From Lithacetigena sp037446255 [NCBI: Coprothermobacterota bacterium] (lineage in GTDB: Bacteria; Coprothermobacterota; HKB111): a stretch of 22,128 nt of DNA. The notes under the pieces are model-generated. The model was not told the DNA's origin. It saw nothing but the letters and a program-made list of their open reading frames with translations, and made no database searches. Below, in pieces: positions 6,618-12,943 of this stretch. Numbering within the stretch: the first letter of the stretch is position 1; each line of letters starts with the position of its first letter. The translations under genes were made by a program, and so were the position numbers. The stretch is from the NCBI GenBank assembly GCA_037446255.1, contig JBBIIY010000007.1:58863-80990 (forward strand). Direction: 5' to 3'.

Positions 6618-8099
6618 TTATAAAACTGGCAGTTTTTCCATACCATATTTTTTAGCATCACGGGTCATAATTTGTTGCAGATCCTTTTCAGTATTTTCTT
6701 CCAGGGGAACCGGTTTATGAGTTGCTAAAATCCTTTTTACTTCCATGGCAGCCCTTTGCTGGGCGTTGGTGGAGCCTTTTTTAATCCAGGCCTGGTCATC
6801 TTCCCGACTTATAATAACCCCGGGATAATAAAATTCTTTTTTAAACCATTTCATAGTGGTAGGGGATAAAAGAAAGTGCTTGCCATCGTATAAGTTTTCT
6901 GTAAATAAATCTTCCGCCAGAACTTCTCCCCTTGTGGTTATACCCTGAGTAAAACGGCGCGCCATTCCGCAAATTTCATTATCAATAACCATTTTCTCCA
7001 GACTCTGGGTAGTTTCAAAGTTCATCATACCAGCACCGGTTATCAGGTTAATACCTCCCAGAGCTCCCAGTACTGTCCCCGTAGTTGTTTCCAAGCCTGT
7101 TTGGGCGTCCAGGCATTTGGAGTCGCTCATACCAATATAAGCCTGAGTGGGAATATTAAGATTTTTTCCAATCTCACTGTAAGCCATGTCTATCATAATC
7201 GTCTCTATTGCTCCCATAGGGGTAGTTCCAAAACGCATATCAAAAGCCGCTGGAGATCCACCCCAGATTAATGGAGCTCCTTTTTTGGTTAACTGGCTGA
7301 TGACTACCCCGCTTAAACTCTCAGCAGTATGTTGAACCAGACTGCCAGCGATGGTAATGGGAGCAGCTGCCCCGGTTAAAGGCATAGATATAAGTATTAT
7401 TGGGATGCCGTATTTAGCACCTTCCATCAAATCATGACAGGTTAAATCGCTCCATTTAAGAGGTGGTGAAGGACAGGCTGCTAAAGCACAAAGAGGTTTT
7501 TCTTTTAAGTTTTTCTCGGTTCCCCGGATTGCTAACAGAAGCTCTTTTTCTACCTGAAAACCTTCCATAGTGAAGGTACCACCGTTGGTTATGGGTTTGG
7601 TAGAGTATTTCAGGGAGAGAAACAGCCGATACCTATCCCTGATTTCCACAGGTACATCGGTGGGGACAATTCCGCCCCCTAACCCGTCAATCTGTGGCAG
7701 GTAATCGGCAACTATGAAATGCTCTACAGTATCTTGAGTTATGGGTTCCCTGATCATATTCTTTCCCTCGTCCCAGACTTTGGTAGCTGCACTTCCCGGT
7801 TCAAAATAACAATTGTCTCCGCAAAGTTCCACTACCAATTTTCCATTTCTGTCATAAAAATTTACAGCTGAGGGAACTGTTTTTAAAGCTTCTTTAACAA
7901 AGCTTCTCCCGATATAGGCTCGTTTTTTGGATAAATCAACTTTTACACCAGACTCCTTTAACAGGGTAAGGGCTGGTTCATAATCAACCCAAACTCCGGT
8001 TTTCTCCAGTACTTCGCAAGCTTCATCAATGATTTTTTCAATAAACTCCGTGGTCAACAATCTGGTAGTTGGCCTGAGGGCTTTAATTTCTCTATTCAC
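6618..8099 (-). CDS. MttB-superfamily methyltransferase without pyrrolysine (quaternary-amine type)
   Basis: This protein of about 493 residues belongs to the trimethylamine methyltransferase family (COG5598). It would demethylate a substrate and pass the methyl group to the adjacent corrinoid protein. Recognisable parts are LRPTTRLLTTEFIEKIIDEA near the N-terminus, YFEPGSAATKVWDEG (99-113), and the IPTQAYIGMSDSKCLDAQTG stretch (about 317-336). There is no in-frame amber codon, so it belongs with the non-pyrrolysine members. Characterised ones act on quaternary amines: MtgB (glycine betaine), MtpB (proline betaine), MtcB (carnitine). The exact substrate here is unknown. Start: TTG at 8102 lies only three bases from GGAGG, while GTG at 8099 lies six bases away, so GTG is preferred; they differ by one codon. 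First gene of its operon, with promoter at 8196-8224. Confidence 0.9.
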   Translation of the reverse strand: MNREIKALRPTTRLLTTEFIEKIIDEACEVLEKTGVWVDYEPALTLLKESGVKVDLSKKRAYIGRSFVKEALKTVPSAVNFYDRNGKLVVELCGDNCYFEPGSAATKVWDEGKNMIREPITQDTVEHFIVADYLPQIDGLGGGIVPTDVPVEIRDRYRLFLSLKYSTKPITNGGTFTMEGFQVEKELLLAIRGTEKNLKEKPLCALAACPSPPLKWSDLTCHDLMEGAKYGIPIILISMPLTGAAAPITIAGSLVQHTAESLSGVVISQLTKKGAPLIWGGSPAAFDMRFGTTPMGAIETIMIDMAYSEIGKNLNIPTQAYIGMSDSKCLDAQTGLETTTGTVLGALGGINLITGAGMMNFETTQSLEKMVIDNEICGMARRFTQGITTRGEVLAEDLFTENLYDGKHFLLSPTTMKWFKKEFYYPGVIISREDDQAWIKKGSTNAQQRAAMEVKRILATHKPVPLEENTEKDLQQIMTRDAKKYGMEKLPVL

Positions 8100-8195
8100 C
8101 AATGTCCTCCTATTAACCCATTAAATTTTAGAAATAAAAATACTTTCAGTTCTTTGAGCCATTCACAACTTTATTTCTTAGCCAGGATATATTTA

Positions 8196-8224
8196 AATAT
8201 ATCTTATGGTCTTTATTATGTCAA
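8196..8224 (-). promoter_or_regulatory. Predicted sigma-A promoter of the methyltransferase operon
   Basis: Read on the minus strand, TTGACA (8224-8219) is followed after exactly 17 bases by TATATT (8201-8196). Transcription would begin near 8189, giving a leader of about 90 bases before the mttB-like gene. It is the best match in the divergent 300-base spacer. The AT-rich -10 region includes the self-complementary ATATTTAAATAT. Confidence 0.72.
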
Positions 8225-8268
8225 TGTTTCCAATCAGTCTGGGCTCAGGTCCAGAGTCTCTGTGTCTT

Positions 8269-8303
8269 TGTCATTACGAACCTACTGGAGGTAGGTGTGG
8301 TAA
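8269..8303 (+). repeat. TGTCATTGCGA-type repeat remnant
   Basis: The stretch TTGTCATTACGAACCTACTG followed by GAGGTAGGTGTGGTAAATTC resembles the TGTCATTGCGAgc...GTGTGGCAATC repeats scattered in many bacterial genomes. It contains the inner inverted repeat CCTAC/GTAGG. The preceding GGTCCAGAGTCTC (8251-8263) echoes the CTGGACC units elsewhere in the window. With copy B just downstream it fills most of the gap 8103-8402; no gene is visible there. Confidence 0.4.
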
Positions 8304-8310
8304 ATTCATC

Positions 8311-8351
8311 ATTTTCCCTTCCTGGAAGGGAGGGGATAAAGGGGAGGGTGA
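8311..8351 (-). repeat. CACCCTCCCC-type interspersed repeat, copy B
   Basis: On the minus strand it reads TCACCCTCCCCTTTATCCCC followed by TCCCTTCCAGGAAGGGAAAAT. This is the most regular member of the family. CCCTTCCaGGAAGGG is an almost perfect hairpin at its 3' end. It closely matches copy A at 2157-2197 in order and spacing. Confidence 0.7.
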
Positions 8352-8402
8352 TAAGTTAAAAAGCTCCCTTTTTATCCCTTGAAGTTTTATAATTATTAGG
8401 TA

Positions 8403-10238
8403 ATGATTAAACCACTTAAAGTTTTCATTCGCCCTCATTTACAGGAGATAACCGCCTTCTCCGGGGATAATCTCCTGAAATTAATCTGGCAATTGAATGT
8501 ATCACCAGAAACTGCCTGTGGAGGGAAGGGGACTTGTGGTAAGTGTAAAGTAAAAATAATTTCTGGTAAATTTGAATTTGATTCCTGTAGCGCAATAAAG
8601 CATTTATCCAGAAAAGAACTCAAAGCTGGTATAGTACTAGCCTGCCAGACTAAACTGTTTTCTGATTTGGTGGTGGAGTTGGAGAAAAATATAAACCATA
8701 ACAACTTCAAAACAATTCCCGATGAACTCTCTGTTTCCTGTAAACCTAACCCCTCAGTCAAAAAAGTATGTCTGAAATTGATGCCTCCTTCCAGAGAAGA
8801 CTTAAGTCCAGATTTAGAAAGGTTATCAAAAATGCTGCCTGAAAACCTCAAAATCCCTAACCCCATTATTTTGAGCAACCTGCCGGAAATTATCCACAAA
8901 GATGATTTCACCGCTACGGTAATTATTTCTGATAACCATTTGCTTGGTATTGAGGCTGGAGATACCACGAGAAATCTTTTTGGTGTGGCTTTTGATATAG
9001 GCACTACTACCCTGATGGGTGCTCTGGTAGATTTAAATACCGGAAAAACCCTGAAGGTTTTAGCTATGGATAATCCACAAATGAGTTATGGACTGGATGT
9101 GATTTCGCGGGTTAATTACACTCTAAAAAACAAGGATGGGATTCTTAACTTAAAACACTCCCTGATAACTGCCTTAAACCAGATTATAGATGACCTTGCC
9201 TGCGACCAAAACATAAAAAAGGAACAGATATACGAAATTACCGTGGTGGGGAATACCATAATGACTCACCTTTTCTTGGGGTTTAATCCCACTTTTCTGG
9301 CTAAATCCCCCTTTATTCCCGTTTTTGGAGAAATGTTAAAGTTCACCGCTAAAGATTTAGGTTTATATATTAACTCCCGGGGACTGGTAACAACCCTTCC
9401 AAATATAGCAGCCTTTGCCGGGTCCGACATCCTGGGAGCCTTAGTAGCCACCGGAGCAGATAAGGTTAAAAAGGGTTTCGTTTTACTAATAGATTTAGGC
9501 ACTAACAGTGAAATCGCTCTGATCAGTAAAGATAAAATCCTCGTGTGTTCAGCGGCAGCCGGGCCAGCTTTTGAAGGCGCTCACATCAAATCAGGTATGA
9601 GGGCGCTGGCTGGAGCTATTACGGACATTTATCTGAAAGATGGCTTACCTGTGAAAGTTATTGGCGAGGTTAAACCACGAGGTATCTGTGGCTCGGGGTT
9701 GGTCAACATTGTGGCTAAACTTTTAGATTCCGGGCTGATAACCAAAAAAGGCCGCTTTGCCGATTCTTCAGTTTGGAGAAAATTTCCTGAGTTAAGGAAA
9801 TATTTCCATCAAAGTACCAACCATGATTACCTGACCATTTCCCCGGGAGTCCAGAATAGCTGCGAGGGAGACATCATCCTCACCCAAAAAGATATCCGGG
9901 AATTACAGATGGCAAAAGGAGCCATTTATACAGGTATAATTATATTGTTAAGAGAAATGGGTATATCTTTTTCGGACCTGAACAAAATACTGCTGGCAGG
10001 AGCTTTTGGGAACTATGTTGACCCAGTTATGGCTATAAAAATAGGCTTGCTTCCCCCGGTTATGCCAGGCAAAGTGTTTTCGGTAGGCAACGCAGCTGGA
10101 AGCGGAGCTATCTTAGCCCTTATTTCCAAAAAAGCTCGCTCCCGCTTTACTGCTCTTAAAAATAGAGTTCAGTATATAGAACTATCCAGGTGTCTTGATT
10201 TTAAAAAAGAATTTATTAAATCATTGGATTTCCTTTAA
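8403..10238 (+). CDS. RACo-like reductive activator of corrinoid proteins (2Fe-2S + ASKHA domains)
   Basis: This 611-residue cytoplasmic protein is of the COG3894 type, which uses ATP to drive reduction of inactive Co(II) corrinoid to Co(I). Residues 1-95 form a plant-ferredoxin-like [2Fe-2S] domain with C39, C45, C48 and C81. A linker follows to about 190, then the actin-like ASKHA ATPase: FDIGTTT (197-203), VVGNTIMTHLFLG, LLIDLGTNSEIAL, AAAGPAFEGAHI and LLAGAFGNYVDP. Length matches RACo and related activators. It is divergent from the methyltransferase operon across a 300-base gap, and the corrinoid protein encoded there is its most likely client. No proper Shine-Dalgarno site precedes the ATG, and TATAAT lies ten bases upstream of it (8388-8393), so a leaderless message is possible. 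Confidence 0.92.
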   Translation: MIKPLKVFIRPHLQEITAFSGDNLLKLIWQLNVSPETACGGKGTCGKCKVKIISGKFEFDSCSAIKHLSRKELKAGIVLACQTKLFSDLVVELEKNINHNNFKTIPDELSVSCKPNPSVKKVCLKLMPPSREDLSPDLERLSKMLPENLKIPNPIILSNLPEIIHKDDFTATVIISDNHLLGIEAGDTTRNLFGVAFDIGTTTLMGALVDLNTGKTLKVLAMDNPQMSYGLDVISRVNYTLKNKDGILNLKHSLITALNQIIDDLACDQNIKKEQIYEITVVGNTIMTHLFLGFNPTFLAKSPFIPVFGEMLKFTAKDLGLYINSRGLVTTLPNIAAFAGSDILGALVATGADKVKKGFVLLIDLGTNSEIALISKDKILVCSAAAGPAFEGAHIKSGMRALAGAITDIYLKDGLPVKVIGEVKPRGICGSGLVNIVAKLLDSGLITKKGRFADSSVWRKFPELRKYFHQSTNHDYLTISPGVQNSCEGDIILTQKDIRELQMAKGAIYTGIIILLREMGISFSDLNKILLAGAFGNYVDPVMAIKIGLLPPVMPGKVFSVGNAAGSGAILALISKKARSRFTALKNRVQYIELSRCLDFKKEFIKSLDFL

Positions 10239-10253
10239 GGGAGATTAAACTTG

Positions 10254-10844
10254 ATGCCTGATAAACGAAATAAATCTGAATCCCTGAAAATTGTTGATTT
10301 GAATCCTGATAATAATAACCATATAGCACAATGTGCCCAACTTCTGGTGGAAGGTTTTAAAACTCATTGGCCTGAAGCCTGGCCTGATATTACCTCAGCC
10401 CTGGAAGAAGTATATGAGGCTGTAAATGATGGAAGTAGAATAAACCGTATTGCCATTAATGAACAGGGGCAGGTGTTGGGCTTTATCGGTGGAATAAGCC
10501 AGTATCGGGGTAAGGTATGGGAAATTCACCCCCTGGTGGTGCATAATTCTCATCAGCGTAAAGGAATTGGACGATTGCTGGTTAAGGATTTGGAAATACA
10601 GGCCAGTGTCAGGGGAGGGTTAACTCTTTTTGCAGGGTCAGACGATGAAAACTGTATGACTTCCCTTTCTGAAGGCAACCTGTATCCAGAAGTTTTGAAG
10701 CACTTATCGGAAATTAAAAACTTGAAAGGTCACCCTTATGAGTTTTATCTGAAACTTGGATTTACTATTGTTGGTTGCCTTCCTGATGCTAACGGTCCCG
10801 GGAAACCTGACATTTACCTGGCTAAAAAAATCGGTAAGTTTTAA
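10254..10844 (+). CDS. GNAT acetyltransferase resembling AAC(6')-Ii
   Basis: This protein of about 196 residues is a GNAT-fold acetyl-CoA-dependent N-acetyltransferase. Several blocks closely follow the enterococcal aminoglycoside 6'-N-acetyltransferase AAC(6')-Ii as I know it: VLGFIGGISQY, WEIHPLVV (equivalent to WELHPLVV, which carries active-site residues), the acetyl-CoA loop HQRKGIGRLL, and HPYEFYLKLGFTIVGCLPDA followed by NGPGKPDIYLAK. It is therefore either an intrinsic aminoglycoside-modifying enzyme or a housekeeping polyamine/peptide acetyltransferase of that branch. Start: GGGAG (10239-10243) lies seven bases from TTG at 10251 and ten from ATG at 10254; either may be used. It starts 15 bases after the RACo-like stop and so shares its transcript, an unexpected partner for corrinoid metabolism. 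Confidence 0.85.
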   Translation: MPDKRNKSESLKIVDLNPDNNNHIAQCAQLLVEGFKTHWPEAWPDITSALEEVYEAVNDGSRINRIAINEQGQVLGFIGGISQYRGKVWEIHPLVVHNSHQRKGIGRLLVKDLEIQASVRGGLTLFAGSDDENCMTSLSEGNLYPEVLKHLSEIKNLKGHPYEFYLKLGFTIVGCLPDANGPGKPDIYLAKKIGKF

Positions 10845-10914
10845 GGTGTAATGCTCATTAAAATTAATCTACCGGTGCTTGATCAGCTGAAAAAGAATAA
10901 GAAGCCTCATATTT

Positions 10915-10923
10915 TGTTATAAT
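10915..10923 (+). promoter_or_regulatory. Extended -10 promoter of tRNA-Ala
   Basis: The sequence TGTTATAAT is a perfect extended -10 (TGnTATAAT), ending 17 bases before the mature tRNA. There is no recognisable -35 at 16-18 bases upstream, as is usual for extended -10 promoters. Initiation would fall near 10930. Confidence 0.6.
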
Positions 10924-10940
10924 ATATACGTTTTATTTGT

Positions 10941-11015
10941 GGGGCTGTGGCGCAGTGGGAGCGCGCTTCCTTGGCATGGAAGAGGTCACGGGTTCGAATC
11001 CCGTCAGCTCCACCA
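10941..11015 (+). tRNA. tRNA-Ala (anticodon GGC)
   Basis: The cloverleaf is complete. The acceptor stem GGGGCTG (10941-10947) pairs with CAGCTCC (11005-11011), including the G3-U70 wobble pair that identifies alanine tRNAs. The anticodon arm CTTCC-TTGGCAT-GGAAG has GGC at 10973-10975, and the T loop reads GGTTCGAATCC. The discriminator is A (11012) and CCA is encoded (11013-11015). Confidence 0.97.
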
Positions 11016-11069
11016 GGTGTTATTTAATCATTCTAACAAGCCATTTATTTATGTTTGTATAATATTGGT

Positions 11070-11423
11070 ATGAAAAAAGAGTCAATCGCTCCTTGTGGAA
11101 TGAACTGTGGGCTCTGTCTTCATTATCTTGGGAAAAGAATAAATGCCCTGGCTGCTATTCTGGTAGAAAGATAAACGATAGATGTATAAAATGTGGCATT
11201 AAATTGTGAGAATAGATATGGAGAATATTGCTTTGAATGCAACCAGTTCCCTTGCGAAAGAATAAAAAGACTTGATATGAGATATCGCGGGCGGTACGGA
11301 ATGAGCGAGATAGAAAATTTGGAGCCTATCAAAGAAAAGGGTATAGAATATTTTTTGACTAAAGAAGAAAAGAGATGGATAAATACAGAAGGAGTAAGTC
11401 ATAACCCATACCTGAGGATCTGA
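11070..11423 (+). pseudogene. DUF3795-family cysteine-rich protein, disrupted by two frameshifts
   Basis: Read in three pieces, the product is a normal DUF3795 protein, a small cysteine-rich, probably metal-binding family of unknown function. Frame one gives MKKESIAPCGMNCGLCLHYL from ATG at 11070. The frame then shifts around 11130-11136 into NKCPGCYSGRKINDRCIKCG, and shifts back around 11195-11208 into CENRYGEYCFECNQFPCERI, continuing to the stop at 11421-11423 and including RYRGRYGMSEIENLEPI. The first site lost one base (or equivalent) in a GGGAAAAG run. The second lost two or gained one near AAATTGTGAG, where the middle frame meets TGA. All the family cysteines survive, so decay is recent or the indels are assembly errors. 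There is no clear ribosome site. It follows tRNA-Ala by 54 bases. Confidence 0.75.
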
Positions 11424-11619
11424 AAAAGCTAAATTTTCCCATTTCCTTCTAAATTAGCTAATTACGCCTTATTAATGACGATTGTTAGGCCAAACTCCAC
11501 TTTATAGCCCCACTTTCACATTATCAAGTTGATATAATTAACAATAGCTTTTGAAAATAATTATAATTTAGGCAAGAATTATAGCTTCCAAAATATTTTT
11601 TGTAAGGGGTATTTAAAAT

Positions 11620-12015
11620 ATGAACCAAAAAGACTGGTATTCCCAACTTATTAAACCTTCCTGGTCACCCCCATCCTGGCTTTTCGGGCCAGTTTGGTCA
11701 ATTTTGTATCTTCTTATAGCCTTTTCTTTCGGCAAGGTATTTTTAATGGTCTGGAAAAAAGAGATTTCTTTTATGATAGCTCTTCCGTTTATTCTAAACC
11801 TGGTTTTTAACTTCGCTTTTACCCCCCTGCAATTTGGACTTAGAAACAATTTTCTGGCGGCGATTGATATTCTACTGGTTTTAATAACCCTTATCTGGGC
11901 TATGGTGGCGATATTCCCCTATGCCCGTTGGATTACCTATATACAGATTCCTTATCTACTCTGGGTTACTTTTGCCTCCTACCTACAGTTAACCATAACT
12001 TACCTGAATAAATAA
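11620..12015 (+). CDS. TspO/MBR-family protein, short form lacking the first helix
   Basis: This 131-residue membrane protein of the TspO/MBR (peripheral benzodiazepine receptor) family binds tetrapyrroles and is linked to light, oxygen and stress responses. The hallmark WYSQLIKPSWSPPSWLFGPV lies at residues 6-25. Helices follow at about 22-45, 49-68, 77-100 and 108-128, and QIPYLLWVTFASYLQLTI matches the family's last helix. Typical TspO proteins are about 150-160 residues with five helices, the first coming before the WY motif. Here only five residues precede it, and an in-frame TAA lies two codons upstream of the ATG, so the missing helix is not a start-site error. AAGGGG lies ten bases upstream. 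Its stop is one base from the start of the DUF2177 gene. Confidence 0.88.
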   Translation: MNQKDWYSQLIKPSWSPPSWLFGPVWSILYLLIAFSFGKVFLMVWKKEISFMIALPFILNLVFNFAFTPLQFGLRNNFLAAIDILLVLITLIWAMVAIFPYARWITYIQIPYLLWVTFASYLQLTITYLNK

Positions 12016-12016
12016 G

Positions 12017-12412
12017 ATGTTTATAAAACTTTATTTAATTGCTTTTTCGGTATTTTTAGCTCTGGATCTGGTTTGGCTGGGACTGGTCTCCAAAAAATTC
12101 TATGCCCGACAGATAGGGTTTTTGATGAAAACCGATATAAGTTGGCTACCAGCCGTTATTTTTTACCTGTTATTTACTTTCGGGTTAGTAGTATTTATAA
12201 TCGCTCCTTCCTTAGAGAAAGGTTCCTTAACTTATGCCCTTTTATATGGAGCCCTGTTTGGCTTGATCACCTATGCTACCTACGACCTGACCAATCTTGC
12301 CACCCTTAAAGGCTGGCCTATTTTAGTTACCATAGTTGATTTACTCTGGGGAACGGCTGTTTCTGCTTTGGTATCATTAATAACTTTTCTCCTTGCTAAT
12401 AAAATTACCTGA
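12017..12412 (+). CDS. DUF2177 membrane protein
   Basis: This 131-residue protein has four predicted helices (about 4-24, 44-63, 73-93, 102-127). It belongs to DUF2177, a family of unknown function. Family marks include ALDLVWLGLVSKKFYARQIG at 15-34 and the strongly conserved YGALFGLITYATYDLTNLAT at 77-96, followed by KGWP and VDLLWG. It starts one base after the TspO stop, so translation is coupled. In other bacteria DUF2177 genes are often found in light-induced clusters with photolyase or cryptochrome genes, which makes the TspO and UV-repair-like neighbours notable. No catalytic residues can be assigned. Confidence 0.88.
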   Translation: MFIKLYLIAFSVFLALDLVWLGLVSKKFYARQIGFLMKTDISWLPAVIFYLLFTFGLVVFIIAPSLEKGSLTYALLYGALFGLITYATYDLTNLATLKGWPILVTIVDLLWGTAVSALVSLITFLLANKIT

Positions 12413-12421
12413 TAGTTATTT

Positions 12422-12766
12422 ATGCGTATCTGGGATATACCTCCAAAATACTTATGCCGTAAACACCTGCTTGCAGAACACCGAGAACTTCATGGTCTCT
12501 GGAATATATTTACCAAACATTCCTATCAGGGAGGATATTCTCGTCATCCAGAAACCCTGCGCTGGGTGGAAAAATTAAAAGCTCTATATATAAGGCACGA
12601 AAAATTGGTAAGAGAGTTTGAATTGAGGGGATACCAGCATAAATCACCGCTGGAGGAGAAACTGGCTACCGGTTCTAGCTGTCAGAATATTTATATTGAT
12701 CCTCCCAAACAACAAAAAATTATTTTAAAAAATAAACCCTGTGAGTGTTTTGCCAGGTCCAAGTAA
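12422..12766 (+). CDS. T4 endonuclease V-like (pyrimidine dimer DNA glycosylase family) small protein
   Basis: This 114-residue protein of the Pyr_excise/endonuclease V family may repair UV-induced pyrimidine dimers by glycosylase/AP-lyase action. The core RKHLLAEHRELHGLWNI (13-29) aligns with the HLMAEYREL segment of phage T4 DenV, placing Glu22 at the catalytic Glu23 of DenV and Arg21 at Arg22. KLKALYIRHEKLVREFELRG (55-74) and YQHKSPL match the second conserved helix and FNIKD-like turn. One departure is that DenV uses Thr2 as nucleophile, whereas here residue 2 is Arg (MRIW), so the chemistry may differ. There is no recognisable ribosome site nine bases after the DUF2177 stop, which suggests coupling within the operon. 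The tail after residue 80 is not conserved to my eye. Confidence 0.78.
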   Translation: MRIWDIPPKYLCRKHLLAEHRELHGLWNIFTKHSYQGGYSRHPETLRWVEKLKALYIRHEKLVREFELRGYQHKSPLEEKLATGSSCQNIYIDPPKQQKIILKNKPCECFARSK

Positions 12767-12854
12767 GACCATAGTAAGGTCTGACTCTTCTACTTTTACC
12801 TAACTTCGAGAATGTGAAGATGGTCAAGCCTACCCCCCGCATACCACACAGTTT

Positions 12855-12897
12855 TAGGGGACAGCACCCAAAATTTATGATTGAGACTGTCCCCGAT
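12855..12897 (+). repeat. GGGGACAG...CTGTCCCC imperfect inverted repeat
   Basis: AGGGGACAGCACCC and GAGACTGTCCCC face each other around an AT-rich centre. The same core, GGGGACAGTCCC, occurs at 2238-2249. Such cores are common as degenerate intergenic repeats, often left by REP-associated elements. Just upstream, AAGGTCTGACTCTT (12777-12790) is similar junk. The gap 12767-12943 contains nothing else I can interpret. The element may double as a terminator for the convergent genes, though no T-tract is present. Confidence 0.4.
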
Positions 12898-12943
12898 AGT
12901 ACTGCAGGTAAAATTCCTTGTTAGAAAAAGGCTGGCTTTTGGT

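Noticed and set aside
6618-8102. Pyrrolysine-encoding mttB
   Set aside because: The frame has no internal TAG, and no pyl genes are in view.
8435-9004. Long minus-strand open frame inside the RACo-like gene
   Set aside because: It is a shadow of a clearly conserved plus-strand gene, and its translation has no recognisable domain.
11130-11140. Programmed -1 frameshift in the DUF3795 gene (GGGAAAAG run)
   Set aside because: The zero-frame codons GGG AAA AGA do not fit the X XXY YYZ slippery pattern, no stimulatory structure is evident, and a second unrelated shift would still be required.
11551-11567. Promoter for the TspO operon (TTGAAA ... TATAAT)
   Set aside because: The two boxes are only five bases apart, and no acceptable -35 lies 16-18 bases before TATAAT at 11562-11567; a -10-only promoter cannot be excluded.
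12393-12578. Short plus-strand frame overlapping the DUF2177 end and endonuclease V-like start
   Set aside because: It overlaps two recognisable genes in another frame, has no family similarity and no ribosome site.
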